Shown: positions 12,839 through 27,122 of the stretch, in pieces
How positions within the stretch are numbered: position 1 is the stretch's first letter
How the letters are laid out: every line of letters starts with the position of its first letter
Assembly (NCBI RefSeq): GCF_026210795.1
Contig: NC_089433.1
Span: 1,637,001-1,701,000, forward strand
Source of the DNA: Rhizophagus irregularis
Lineage: Eukaryota > Glomeromycota > Glomeromycetes > Glomerales > Glomeraceae
Length of the DNA: 64,000 nucleotides
Direction: 5' to 3'
The notes under the pieces: model-generated
Databases searched by the model: none
Told to the model about the DNA's origin: nothing
Seen by the model: the letters and a program-made list of their open reading frames with translations, nothing else
Translations under genes and position numbers: made by a program

Positions 12839-13292
12839 GATTTTTATAAAAAAAAAAAATAATATATAAAATAAAATAAAAAAAAATAAAAAAATAAAAA
12901 ACGAAAATAAATAAAAAATTGAGAAGGTAGTAGTTATGGATTAAATGGTGATCATATGACCAAATTACCAGCCATTACCGTATTATAAATCTATTAGTTC
13001 CGCCGATTTCAAACCGGAAAATACTTGAACATACTCGCAACTTTAAGGACACCAATTTGTCCTCATGAAAAGTCAAGCATAAAAGACAATGCAGTTTCGT
13101 GTATATACAGTTTGCATAGCTAGAGCATACTATACGCTCAATTCTTGACTGTCGTTTATTAACATATTCCCTTAATAAGTTTGCTAAAAAAAACAGATAT
13201 TTCCCTCTTTAATAATCTTTTTCAGCGAAAGATTTTGAGTTTTACAGAATTTCAAGCTTAGTTTCAGATATTATAACAGAAAGATTATAATA
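12839..13292. promoter_or_regulatory. Divergent promoter SGF73 / giant ASH-repeat gene
   Basis: 454 bases between outward-pointing starts. Nearest SGF73 is a roughly 75-base A-rich low-complexity tract (about 12845-12925). The remainder is mixed sequence with no site I can assign. Confidence 0.5.
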
Positions 13293-16200
13293 ATGTCGAC
13301 TGACCAGTTTTCTCAAGCAGTGAGTGGAGCTAACACTCCACGATTCAATCCATTCTCAACAGTTTCCACGCCGTTGTTCGAACTTAGTATTCCTGGCCGC
13401 CTTACGTTAGAAAAAGTTTATCTAAATGGTCTTCATGCACTAAGACGGTTTGAAATTCGCAACGTATCACAATCTACAATATTAGTGAAATTGCGTTCTA
13501 ATCTTGGTTCACAAGTCGCGTTTCAACTTAAAAATGAAAATCTTCCCGACATAGATTCTCAAAAAGCAGATTTACTAACTTCGTCTGAGCTTAATTCGGA
13601 AGAAGAACAGAATACATTATTTAATGTTTCATTAGATAACTCGTTAATTAATATTGCAACGAATACTGTTGCAGCAGCTGCAGTTAGTGCTTTTAGTGAC
13701 AATGTCAATGGTCATGAATTCAATCAACTTTTCAATTCCGTGAATCATATAGACGAAATAATCATTCCTCAGGGAAGTTCACGAAAGGTAATTTTGGTCT
13801 TTCTGCCAGATGCTCATCATAAAAGCCGTAGATCTGAGGAAGATCAAAATATGCCTTCTTCAACAAATGATATTATCGGGATATCTGGTACAGGAATTTC
13901 CGACGAGAACGATGAAACAAGGATAAATAATAATGTTTTCACACAGTCGTCTGATGAAGATGAAACTCATGATTTCTTTGAAGTCAATGGACTATTGTTT
14001 TTTTTTGCCTATATTATCGACAAGCAAGAGGATGTTGAAGACATGGAAATGTCAAATATCGGATTTTCTAATACAATCTCTTACAGTACTAACTCTTTGG
14101 CCTTAACAAATGAAACTGATCAAGGTTCGATCAGTCTGATGTTTATACTTTGCTATCAATTTTATTATTAAGTAAAGACAAAGCTAATTTTATTTTATTT
14201 ATATTATATCTCTGAATTGTATTCTTTAAGTCATATCTCCTCGTGATATCGAATCGATAAGTAACTCTTCTAAAGCAGATTATCAGATTACTGTTAAGTT
14301 TCGTTCTAAAGTTTGTCGTTCAGTATTATGGACCGATGTTGGAGAAACTGGAATTAATTTTGATGACTGTGTAAACGGTGGTACTTATTTCAAGGATTTT
14401 ACTATATGGAATCGTTCCGAAATTGAGCTATATTGGTTTTTAAATACGGTAGATCTATCGAATTCTGAGCGTGAAGACTGGTTAAAATTTACAGACTATG
14501 ATACTGGTGAATTACTAGATGATAAGCCAATACCAAGCTATTCTCATAGAAGAATTAGAGTCACATTTAAACCTCGAGAAATAGGAGAATTCAATTATGA
14601 CTTACAGATTGAGAATGCAAATGATTCTTCCAATATTTTGCAAAGCAGAATACATGCAGTTGTGAGATCAGTTTTAAGAGAGGAGTCATTAGTTGTTAGT
14701 AGTGGTAACATTTTGGACTTTGGTGATTGCTGTGCAGGAGTATGGAGTAAACAACAGTTGATTTTAAAGAATGTTAGCGAAGTACCATTAGAAATTCATT
14801 TTTCTGCAGAAAGTGCGGAGGTTTTGTTCTATTTGAAAACAGACAATTTGATAGAACATAGTAAAATAGATCTAAAAGATAACGATGACCAAACAGAAGA
14901 CATGACTTCCTTGCATCATCACTTTAAGGATGCTGCAAATATTACGGGTGTTACAACAACCACTAGTAATACTCCTATTAACACGAGCTCTATGGGCAGC
15001 GAAGTTAGTTCGAGACCATCATCTCCTCATGAAACCGATGGATTAGCATCCTCTGTAGAAGGACTAACTTATACAAATGAATCAGAAGCATCAAAAATGT
15101 CAAGTGGACATCACTTCAATAATATCACAGATTCAGACGTAGATAGTGTCATGATTAAAGATACCATAGAGAAAGGAAATTTAGAACAGGAGACTTCAGA
15201 TAATATAGCTCAAATTGAAGAGGTGGTTTTTGGACCTGGAAGAGAAAAAACGGTTCAAGTTTCATATCGTCCAGAAAAAGATTCATCCGCTAATAATTTT
15301 AAAGCTGGACGGTTAACGCGAAGAACCTTTCGTATTATTTTACAATATGCACCTATCAATTCAAGTTCGGCAAATATAAGATTAGATGGATATGAACGCA
15401 AAATTATTCAATGTAAAGCTAGGAGCTGTACTTCCTTTATTGAAGTGAATCCTAAAGAAGTGAATTTTGGAGATACAGATGTTGGTACTCCTAAATCTGT
15501 TCCTGTTAAAATCATTAACTTATCTGAATTAGCAGCTCGGGTAGAATTGCAGTTTGTTTCAAAAGTGCTAAATTGCACTCGGGATGAAATTGTTATTCCG
15601 CCGAAACTATCAACTGAAGTCAAACTCGATATGTACCCAAGAAAGGTTAACGTTGATTATCGAAAGCAAATTACCGTTATCAATTTACAAAATCGCGATA
15701 ACGATCAAATCTTAGAAGTTAGAAGTACAAATATAGACAAGAAACGGGTTACTTTTCATTCCCTGTTTTATCGAATTTTGACTTCCACTGGTGGTAATTT
15801 TATTGATTTCGGGCCTACTGTGATAAATTCTCCAAGCGTTCGAACATTCACAATTCATAATATTAGTGCAAAGAATTTGGTTCTTGAAATAACTTCTTTA
15901 TTACCCGAGATAGTCATGTATCAAAAGCTCATAAAACGCGGTGATTCGACCAATTCCAGAGACCTTCGCTTGATTACACAAAATGATGCAGTTTATAACA
16001 TTGCTGATAATGGAGAGATTGAACAGAATAATTCTTCTAAACTTGAAAGGCGTGAAAAACTTTTAGAGTCTATTGGAAATAAGAGAATATTAAAAAAACA
16101 ACCTTCTAACATTGACATTACTAAAGCGAATTTAAATGCTAGTGGGAAGATTCAAACTAGTTTATCACATAGCTCACATACATCACTTGATTGCGCATTA

Positions 16201-19200
16201 TCAGATTCTTCTTTATCAGGCGCAGCTTATCTTGATTTAGCAAGTTCTTCAATCTTGCGATCCCCTCGGAGACGACCGTTAAAGGTTTCACCTGGGCTTG
16301 GCAAGAGTCCTACAATTGAAAAGTTAAAGAATATCCCAATTAATTTGAACGACAATAAGATGAATGATATGTCTCAAGAAAAATTGCAAAAAAGAGATTT
16401 TGAAAATCAAAATGACGCTTCGATAAATATTTCCTCAGGAAATAGTCGGACAGTTAATATAAATGAAGAAGAAACATTATCAAATATGCCGATAGAATCA
16501 CTAATTGCTATACTAGAAAAAAATAATGGTACTTCCCCACCATTATTTCCGAATACTTCTATTGAAGCAGCTTATGTTCATAAACGAATGACTCTTTTAC
16601 GTGAATTACAGAATCGTATAAGAGATAATCAGATTGTTCCTATTAAAATGATAGAAATTCCGCCTAACGTGGAAAGTCAGATAATAGTAGTCTTCACCCC
16701 AAAGAGACAATTAAGACCAACAATTCAAGGATCTCCCAAAAAATATGATGCTAAGATCTTCATTCGTCTTATCGATTTTGACAGAGAAATTCAACAGCCA
16801 CAATTTGATGTTTTGTTACGAGGTGATCAAAGTCAAATTCCTGTTAGAGAACTTATGGTTAATACGACTATGTGTAGTTCAATTATGTATTTAGGTCAAA
16901 AGAATATTAATTTTGGAAATATGGATAAAAACGAGCGAAGAAGTAAAAAAATCCCCATACAAAATCGAAGTGAAGTTCCCTTATTATATAACATCCGAAA
17001 ATCGGGATCATTTTCTTCAGATTGCATCGTGTTTTATACCGGGCGTATGGGAGTTGTTCGTGGGTATGGTAAAAAAGTAGTAGAATTCACATTTAATCCA
17101 AGTCTTCCCGGACAATTTCATGAAAAGTTAGTAATCGAGAATATCCAAGATCGAGATAATGATCAGGTGCTTTCGGTTAAGGCTAATATAAAGAAATCAC
17201 CCAATTTTTTTATCAATTCATTGAATATGAATTTTGGAGCTTGTTTCATTAATGAAAATGCATTGCAAGATCAGCACTTCACGATTACCAATATAAACAA
17301 ACTATCTCGTATTACGTTAGAGGTTCGCGTTGATCCACAAGATCTTAAATTTGAATGGTGCAGCGGTGAACTAAATTTTGCACTTCAGGAAGACAATGAT
17401 GGATCTTTAGTAAACAGTGGACTTCTTAGCGAAGAGGCGGAAGAAGAAATTGAAAACCTTGAACAGAAAGTAAAAATTGCAAGACGTAAAGGACAAGAAG
17501 AAAAGGTGAAAAAAATAGAGAAAAAGTTGGCAAGGTTACGACGAGGTGAACCAATAAAGGAAGATACTTCATTGGAAAATAATAACGAGGATGAAAGGTC
17601 AGATATTCTTAGTGATGGACAACAAACTCCAGTTCCTAAATACAAAAAAACACAAACATCAATCATATTTACTATGGAACCTCGTACATCAAAAACAATT
17701 TATATTTATTTTAAAGCTAACACGATAAACATTGATTCGCTCCAACTGGAGGAAGGAAAGATACTTCAAAGGCCCTCTCAAGAAACGATTACTAGTCAAA
17801 TTTTTGTTCATGAACATAGAAACACGGATGCAATGAAAACTGTCGTTTTTAAAGCTACAGTTTATTATGATCATTCTAGTTATACAAAAGCATTTTCAGA
17901 TGAGACATCTAATAATATTGAAAATAAGTCAGAATCAAGTTTAACAAGTTTTGCATCAATTAAAGAACTTTCTCCACATGTAGATTCAGTCGAACACGTG
18001 GAGACTTTATGTGAAACCGACCATTTGATTTTGGAACCAACGATATTAGATATAGGGAGACTCGAAGTCAATCAGAATCATAACTATTACTTTAAATTGT
18101 TAAATCGAAGCAATCGCCCGTTAAATTATGAAATTGTTGTTTCAGAAGAGGAAGAAGGATTTTTCCAGATTAGCCAAAAATATGGAACATTATCACCTCA
18201 AGAAACTCGTCGCATAGATTTTTCAGTTGTTGCCACAGTAGTTGGAAGACAATCTCACAAATTATTAGTACGAAATAGTTCGACAAAAGTGGAATGCATT
18301 TTCACTCTTCATGGATATGTACATTATTCCCAGTATTTACGATTTCCATCGCTTGGTGATGATGGGCAATCTGAATTAAATTTAGGTTATTGCTACGTTG
18401 ATCCTGGACGAAAATTTTCGCAAGTAGCACCTCTAACCGTAGAAAATATTTCCGATGATGATGTTTATATTACTGCTCAAAGTAATTTATCATTACAAGT
18501 ATCCGTTTTTCTTGACGAAGATGGAACATGTGGACAAGTATCCAAAACTCTATTAAAAAAGAAATCGAAGACCACTGTTTGGGTTGCTTTACATCCAAAT
18601 TTATTAAGTGTTGTTCCTACAGCAAGAAGAAATGCTAATACAGGAACAGCAGCTGGGAGTTCAGTAAGTGGAACAAACAATACAGACCGAAATGCGATTG
18701 CCAATGGTGAATGTCGCGAGTTAATTGGTGGTATTAAATTTTCCGTACAAGTAAAAGAAAGCACGTATTCATCATCTGCGCAAGAAACCAATGAGATGGA
18801 ATTAATAGAAGCCATTACCCAAACTGTCAAGTTCACTTCTTTAATAGGCCGATCTATATTATCGGTATCAGATAAGCTAATATCACTTGGGTCCACTGCG
18901 TCTATTGATGAGACATTCCATGGTTCTTTTACCATTCGTAACATGTCTAGTCGTTTACCACTAGATTACGAAGTCAAGTGTCCTAGCGGAAATATTATAT
19001 TAGATCGTACGTATGGAACTTTGGACGGGTGGGAATGTAAATTCAGTCAACGTGAAACTCTCAGTCAGAAAGTTGTTCCTGATGGTACTGATATTTTCCC
19101 ACGTGAGAGTGAGTCTGATGATAAATCAATTGCCTTAATTAATTTTAAATTCATCACATCAAAATATGGATTATTTAGAGATAAAATTATTGTTACCAAC

Positions 19201-22200
19201 AAAAATAATACGAGTCAGGTTGTTGAAGTAGAAGTTCGTCTATTCGTTGATAATAATACTCTCGGATTTTCGGCTACATCAACAATTGTTGAAAACATAA
19301 ATGATCCTAATAAATTGCCTTTACTTTCATGGGAAAATATCTCCACAACAGTCATTAAACCAGATCCAAAAGCGCAAAATTCTACCTTAGAATGTAGTGA
19401 AAACATATTGGATCTCAAAGCTGTTATTCAAAAAGGGTATCAAGCAACAGCGGTTCCGTTATATGAAGTTTGTATCGAGATATGTAATAAATCGTCAACT
19501 CAAATTAGCGTTAGACCATTAAGTGATTTAGATATTAAGATTAGATGGGGACCCTTTACAGGTACAAACATTATTGAAAGCTATGATAAAGAATCAAATG
19601 TAATCGATCTGTTTCATGAATGTGGACCTATAATTGAATTGAATTCTGGTTCCAAAGCACATCTTTATGTAAGTTGTCCTCAACCTAATTCTTTAACTAA
19701 TGAAGAACTAAAATTAATTGAAGATGGTAAAAAAGTGAACGTCCAAGGTGTGCTGCTCCTATATGACATCGTACAAGAGCTTACATTAAAATTGGTAAAT
19801 TTAAATGCCAATTTCTGTGTCCCAAAGGGCGAATTAAGCACGGCAATGATAAATCTTGGAAAGATAAGACACTCTAATTCTTCGATATTTCAATTCACTT
19901 TACGTAATTTATCTGAAATTCCTTTACATTATGAATTACAAAGTCCCGATTGTATTGAAATATTAGGGATAAATGATGATGGGTCAAAGGCGCAGAATAA
20001 AGGAGTTATTGCTTTGAAACGTACAGTAGAACCACTCGTTGATCAGATAATAACAGCAGTTCTGAAGCCTCGTAGAATTGAAAATTTTTCTGCTGGGGAA
20101 AGAACATTTTCCGTCAATGTTCTAAACATGTATAATCCTTACAATAAAATGACCTTGGATATACAAGCTACGCTCACTTTATTTGAACTTAAATTTGATC
20201 GCTTAATTCAGGGTGAACTTGTATTGCCTACTCTTTATCATCCTATTCCTCGATCTGATTTTCCTTACGACGCGTGGTTCACAATTCATAATATAAGCGA
20301 AAGGGATATTCGTTTCGAAATTGGAGTGGAACTCTCACCTTATATTTCTAATTTTATCAAAATTGACGTACTCTCGAGGTTTTCGAATTCACCATTAGTT
20401 GGAAGTGTTTCTATTAGCGCTCACGGTTCAATTGAAGTTAGAGTTTGTGCATTTCCAATTGAAACCAGCCGTTTACCTCAAGAATCTTCATACATAAACT
20501 CTGATGGTTTTACCTTTGGAAAGCTTTGTGTAGCCACAAAACAAAATAATGAAGATGATACAGTGGCTGAGATTATACCGATACGTGGTTTTATTAAAGA
20601 ATCTCCCACCTTTTCTGTTTCAACTAAGAAGATACGTTTTAAGACGGAATTATATTCTTCCGATAGTGAAATTACTAACGATGATATTAGTAAATATCCG
20701 CTTATTCAAAGAAATAAAATACATGCTCCGAATAAAACTGAAGAGATAAAACCACCTGATGATTCTGAAGATATCTTGCCACAGAGAGAATATTTAATAA
20801 TAACAAATTTATCAAAAAAAATTTCATTGTCTTTTAAAGTAATAATAGAGGGACCAATGGAACTTTCAGCTAAAGAGGTTATCGATGTTTCCCCATTAGA
20901 AGGAACTATTGAACCTGGGAAAACGTTCAGTTTAAAAATTGAACTCGTAGATTCTACGATAGCAGTTTCGGAAGACATTAAGATTCGTATTAGAGATATT
21001 AATTCTTTATCTAACGATCACGACAAGATTGTTCTTGTCGGTATTGAATCTGTTACTCGCGAATCTCGTAAAAAAACCAGAATTGAAGAAATTCCTGATT
21101 CAGTGTCCGAAGAAGCTGCGGAACCTCGTTTTCACTTATTTAAATCTACTCAAATGGGACACTTGTCAGGTTCACAAGAAAAACCTTATTCTTATCAAGA
21201 TATTTCCCCCGATTTTCCTTTCATAACTTTACGTGGATGCAAAAGAATTGGTGAAGCCACAGATGTTGGTGGTCGTTATGAGCTTGATTTAGGACAACAA
21301 GATATTGGTTTGACTTCTATAGTAAAGAAACTGACTCTTGAAAATACCACATCAAAACGTATCTCATATGAAATTAAAACTGTTTCAGCTATTGATAAGA
21401 GCTGGCTAAATATAAGTCGAACTGAAGGTACTTTAGAAGCATTAGCTGATGAACATCATCGTCAATATACTGATGTTCATGCGATAACTTTAAGTTTTTC
21501 AACGAGTACTCGTAACGTTTATTCGACATATCTAATTATTAAAAATTTGGATAATCCTTCAGACATCAAGACTATCAGAGTTATGATGGAGGCATGTATT
21601 AAATAAAGTTTTTTTTAGATAGAATTATAGATTTTATCGATAATTAACTTTAACGCTCTTTAGGTTGTTGCTAGACAAAATTTAAAAAGAGGCACAAATA
21701 TTTCATTAACTAACAATCATGTTTTTGATATTTACGTAAATGGCGTGGACAATAACCAAAAATGTGTAGAAATGTCTAATTTATTTTATGGTTCTGAATA
21801 TACTGCCCGTAGCATGGTTATATATAATAGGGAAACTGTACCCTTAGAATTTACGGTAGGCAATATTTTGGTATCTTTGAAGGTTTTGTCATTTTATTGA
21901 AGTACTCAAGAAATTATTGTTCTTTCAGTTTCAAACAAATATTGATCATGATGATCCAACAGAAATACTATTTTCTACTTCAAGAATGTCGGCTAAATTA
22001 TTTAAAACACTTACCATTGAACCAGAAAGCAATGTTCGAGTTTATATACGATCAAGACCTCTACCTTCCCGAGAAATACAAAAGCTTCTTGATAGTGGTA
22101 ATCAAAGAGATCCGGATTTAGTAGAAACGAAAATTATTGAAATCTATGTGAACTGTAGGCTTGTCAAAGATTATCAGCAGACTGTAATACTTAAAGCAGA

Positions 22201-23466
22201 ATGCAGGATGCCATCTTTACAGGTTAATTATAATGAAATGGAAGCTTTAATGGGTATGTTATCTGTATTTGATATTTAATATTTTGATTTATAATTTACG
22301 TGGTTTTATCGAATTCTATCAGGCAAAATATGTCGTAATAAGGATGATGATGAATGGAATTTCCAGTTTAATCCAGAATTTCGCGAAATAAGGATCAATA
22401 ATTTACTCGATAAACCTTTAGAATATGAAATTGTTAATGACACAATGTATTTCAATTTGGAATTTTCCAGTGATGTCAAAGAAATAGCTCCCAAAGCGTT
22501 TCATAATATTTTGGTACGACCTAATTTAAAATCTTTGACTAAGCACGCTGAAAGCGTTCGAAGAGTAAGTTTCATTTTAATCGTATACTAAGGAAGATTC
22601 AATATTTATCCTGTATAATTACTTTATTAATTTTATTTATAGGAAAAATATATACAAGAAATTGTAACAGTATATAATAGGAACCGTCCTTCTGAAAATT
22701 ATTGGATTTCTTTAAGAATGAGTTTTGGTTATATCTCAAAATTTCAGGTACAGTTACGTGATTTGAAGCAATATTTGATTATCAAAAACTAATTCGAGTT
22801 TGTTTTTAGTTTGCGTCTGGTTATAAATCATCATATACCTACAGCGTACTCGAAAATCATACTGTTCGCTTCCTAAGTAATTTTAACAGTAATGCACAAC
22901 TCTTTGATTTAGTTGAGGATAATGAAGTAATATTATATACTTGCATTTATTGAAGTCGCTTTTTTCTTGCAAGCTTTAAATTAATTTTTATCTAAATTAG
23001 GACAAAAAGAAAATAACTGATCTTGAGATTCAATATTTATACATCGTCGATCAACTAGTATATTATGCAACGATCAAAAGTGGTGAAAATTGGTTCCAAT
23101 TAGCTAGTTTACTATTTGGGTAAATAATTTCTTCTTAATATCATTTTCATGATATTTATACCTAACATTATGTATTCTTTTTTGATCACTTTAAGAACTG
23201 TTTTAGAGAACAAAATATTTCAAAAATATCGACCATCTTATCTTAAACATTCTGATCTGACAAAGAACGAAGAAAGAGTATGGTCACCTATATTAGCAAA
23301 ATGGGTATGTATAAAGGCATTTTAAAATAAATAAGATAAATTTCAATATTAACCTTTTTCTTTAATATAGGTTTCTCCTTTGAATTATTTTATTTCATTT
23401 TTCCCTTATAGAAACCCTATACTCGAAAATCTTAGAGAACTTCATAAAAACTTAATCATTTCTTAA
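13293..23466 (+). CDS. Giant multi-ASH/MSP-like beta-sandwich repeat protein
   Basis: A very large gene: exon 1 (13293-14124), one huge exon (14231 to about 21579, some 2,450 codons) and about eight small exons to a stop at 23466, giving roughly 3,200 residues. The protein repeats an Ig-like/ASH-type signature: hydrophobic-x-[FL/I]-G, then a strand ending in [NR]-x-S. Examples: VNFGDTDVGT (about 15463), FIDFGPTVIN (15802), INFGNMDKNE (16907), MNFGACFINE (17227), LDIGRLEVNQ (18047), ISLGSTASID (18880), INLGKIRHSN (19852) and LDLGQQDIGL (21286). Such folds occur in HYDIN, CFAP, SPD-2/ASPM and TMEM131-type proteins. Between modules are low-complexity Ser/Asn-rich and charged coiled (about 17430-17560) segments. 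No signal peptide or transmembrane helix was noticed. The last exons, from 21664, are joined by frame and splice sites only. Function is unknown. Confidence 0.78.
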
Positions 23467-23680
23467 TCTCAATGATTAGATTTTAAACCCAATTTTTGTA
23501 ATTAAAGTATAAAAATGTTTAAAATATATTTATGTCATATGATGACGTACTGATGACGCTAAATCATATTAACAAATGTGATCGAAAATTAGTTACAATA
23601 CGAATTCATTTTAATTTCTTTAATGATATAATGTAACGTTTCTGTATTGTAAACAAAAAGTTTAGGGAAAATATAATAAA

Positions 23681-25114
23681 ATGGTTAAAAGAAACCAACC
23701 CAAAGTTTATGATCCTTACGTGTACCATAAACCGCATAGTATTAGGTGGAAAGGATCGGTTTTGCCTAGAGTACTTCCATCTACTTTGGTGGTTACAATA
23801 GTAGCAGTTATTGTAACAGTACTTTATGAAAAAACCGACGTCAAGTTAGGTATAGATTCAACATTTATTCCAATACTTGGGTTCGTCGTAGGTCTTTTGC
23901 TTACTTATAGAACAAATACTGCATATGACAGGTAATGCAACTATTTATTCGTGTGAAAAATCAATTGTTTACAATTGAAAAAGTTCGTTTGTTCTTTTTT
24001 AGATACTGGGAAGGAAGAAGATTTTGGTCAGTTTTGGTCGTAGCTATAAGAAATCTTACAAGAACTATTTGGATAAACGTTAAAGAAGACGAAGGCACAA
24101 AAGATATCTTAGAAAAGAAAACAGCAATAAATTTATTATTGGGATTTGCTGTAGCCACAAAGCATTATCTTCGAGAAGAAGAAGGAAGTAATCATGAGGA
24201 TTTAAAATATCTTATATCAAATATAAAGAGTAGTTTACCAGGATTTGCACCTATTGAAGATCAAGATTTAACAGAGAATAAAATTAGAGAAAATTTAAAG
24301 TTAGGAAGACAATCAAGCTTAAAGATGTTTAAACCAAAAGTTAAACCACATCAAAGACGGAAAGGTACCCCGATACCTGTGAGCCATAATTTACCTTTAG
24401 AAATAACACTTTATCTTTCTTCATATATTGATACTCTAGCACAAAAAAAAAAAACTGATGTTCCAACTACAAATTCTATGTATGCTGCATTAAATACCAT
24501 GGTAGATTGTTTGACTCAATTTGAAAGAATTTTAAGAAGTCCTATTCCATTGGCTTATTCTATTCATTTGAAACAAACTGTTTGGATATATTGCCTTAGT
24601 CTGCCTTTTCAATTAATTAAAAACCTTCATTATATTACTATTCCTGTTGTTTTTCTGGCGTCTATGATTTTGATGGGCATCGAGCTGTAAGTTAAACCCT
24701 TTATCTTCAATTTTTCATCATATTAATAATTTATTTAATTTAATTTTTTTTTTTAAAAAAAAAAAAAAAAGAATCGGTGGTGAAATTGAGAATCCTTTCG
24801 GTTATGACGAAAACGATTTGGAACTAGACTCTTTCTGTTTGTAAGTGTAAAAAGTTTAAGAAAATGATAATTTTCCTTTAACTAAATTTCTTATTTGTAG
24901 TTTGATTAAACGTGAATTGGATAAAATCACTTCCAATCCACGTCCAACCGTGGAATCTTGGGTATATAATCAAAATAATTACCCATTTGGAGATGATGTT
25001 ACGGGAACTGAAGCTCGCAAACTTTCAATAGACGATGTTCGCTCTAAACTTTCCAGTTCATCATCTAATAATGATGGCAATAAATCATCCTTGGATATTT
25101 CTGTTCAACAATAA
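23681..25114 (+). CDS. Bestrophin-like anion channel
   Basis: Bestrophin/UPF0187 (RFP-TM) family, membrane anion channels. Four exons (23681-23931, 24003-24686, 24772-24840, 24901-25114) give about 405 residues with all phases consistent. Seen: RWKGSVLPRVLPS before a first transmembrane segment (VVTIVAVIVTVLY), a second hydrophobic segment ending LLTYRTNTAYDRYWEGR, which is the family signature, then RNLTRTIW, a cytosolic stretch with PLEITLYLSSYID, further hydrophobic segments (about 24575-24685), and the acidic NPFGYDENDLELDSFC, corresponding to the family's conserved NPFG-D-x-x-D-L region. The C-terminus is serine-rich. Intron 2 ends in an unusual T-run/A-run/G acceptor. The substrate in this fungus is unknown. 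Confidence 0.9.
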
Positions 25115-25309
25115 ATCTTATTCAGAAATAGAACTATAATTAATTTGTGTACTATTATTTAGTAAAATTTATTTAAACATTGATTAAAAAAATTAAATTT
25201 CACCAAGATTAAAATGATTGAATATTACATATTATAAACAATTTATCAATTTATTTAAAATGTAAAACACAATTCTTGCCATTAATTTAATTTTAATGAA
25301 ACGACTATA

Positions 25310-26942
25310 CTATTTTTCAGCATCTTTTTTGAGAGTACCAAGGTAAGCGTGTTTTTCTTCTGGAGTTTGGAAACGCCCATGTCCAAATTTGGAACTCGTA
25401 TCGATAAACTTGAAAGAAGAACCATTGTTAATAGATTTAATATGCAAAAAAAAGCAATAATAAGATTAGTACCTTAAGTGAAACTTTCTCCAAAGCGGAA
25501 CGTTTTGTATGGGTGATTAAAGTTTTTCTTAAAGTAAGAACACGCTTCTTAACTCCAACACATGAGCCCTTGATCATAACGCTGCACAGGAAAAGTAAAA
25601 AAGAAATTAACGAATTGTAACTTTTTTATCTATTTAAGAAATAAATTATTACTTACAAGTCTTCATTAACAATACCGTAATGCGGAAAACCACCCAATGG
25701 TGTGATTTTTTTCTTAGTATTGTCGTATTCAGTTGATGCATTATTGTCTTCACTCTGTTTACCAATACGATAAATTTTTTTGTTGACTTCCGTTCGGTGA
25801 TGATATCCATTTTGACCAGCACGTGGAACAGAATACATTACTCTTAATGTATTATTAATTTTTTAGAATGTGCGGGTTTGTAAAAAAAATATAAAAAGAG
25901 AGATGCTAATAATGTTATTTACCTTGAGGGATGCCATGCACCTAAAGAATATTGACTTGGAAAATTAGTGATCACGAGATAACTATTTTCCTTGAGAAGA
26001 AGAATATAAAATACTTACCAATACAAGCAACTTTACGTAAACCTTTATGGGTTTTACGCGGAAGTTTCTTCGTTCCCCAACGATGAGTGACCCCTTCAAA
26101 ACCTTTACCCTTGGTGACACCAATAATATCAATAACTTCATCTTGTTCAAATACTGAAGAAATTTCCACATCTTTTTCAAAATGACTTCTAGCCCAGTCA
26201 ACTTTATCTTTAATAGTGCCACCATTTAATTGAATTTCCATCAGATGAGCTTTCTTTTGTCGAATTTTAATTTTACGAATTTGTGTATGAACTAATACTC
26301 TTACAACTTGACAATACTTTTTAATTCTTTCCAATTCTGTATCGATTTCTTTATTTTGTTCAGAATATTTTTTAGCATACTTTGTAAATGCTTTCTTTTT
26401 TGATTTATACCAGTTCTTATAAAATCTTCTTTTGACTTCATCACTCAAGTGTTCTGCCCATACTGTGGTCAAGGTACGTAATCCTCTTGGTGTTTCAACG
26501 TATCCGACTACACCTACAATCTTCAAAGGTGGTGTTTCAATGATGGTGACAGCTTCAACTATCTCCTTCTTATGCATCTCTATTTTAAATTAAAATAATT
26601 TAAACGCTTGTTTAGATTACATCAGTCAAAGATTAAAAATATCATTCAATTACTTACTTGAGTTAGGACGATCCAAATCACGAACAATATGGGTCATACC
26701 CGCCTTATAGCCCATAAAAGCGGTCAGATGAACAGGTTTACTTGGATCATCTTTTGGAAAAGACTTGACTTTACCTCGGTGTCTTCTTGCTCGTTTACGC
26801 GGAAGAAATCCCAAAGAGCCATGACGGGGAGCCTCAAATTTTCTATGAGACTTTATATTATTCCAACAAATAATTCATTATTAATGAGATATAAAATTTA
26901 ATGGATGGATTATTTAATTTTTAAATAAATCATACATACCAT
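25310..26942 (-). CDS. RPL3: 60S ribosomal protein L3 (uL3)
   Basis: uL3, a large-subunit ribosomal protein close to the peptidyl-transferase centre. The start codon alone forms the coding part of exon 1 (26942-26940), followed at once by a GTATGT intron; exon 2 begins [20 protein letters not shown], the invariant fungal/animal N-terminus. Further blocks: [61 protein letters not shown] (central W finger region), [31 protein letters not shown] and [17 protein letters not shown]. About six exons; stop at 25310. Length (about 390 residues) is typical. It is divergent from ATG101 over 180 bases. Confidence 0.97.
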
Positions 26943-27122
26943 GTTGCTCTTTATTTTATGGTATTGGGAAGAGAGGAAGATCGAGGTTTGAAAAATTTGC
27001 TTTAAAAAAAATTTTTGAAAGTCGCACGAAAATCACTGGATCCAGATCTGTTAGGTAACAGCCATAATTTTTATAATCTACAATTTTGAATATAGGTACT
27101 GATTGAAAATATATTTTTTACC
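26943..27122. promoter_or_regulatory. Divergent promoter RPL3 / ATG101
   Basis: 180 bases between start codons on opposite strands; it must contain both promoters and 5' UTRs. No known ribosomal-protein box is asserted. Confidence 0.5.

Noticed and set aside
25310-26942. Intron-encoded box C/D snoRNA in RPL3, as in animals
   Set aside because: The introns inspected do not show paired RTGATGA and CTGA boxes.
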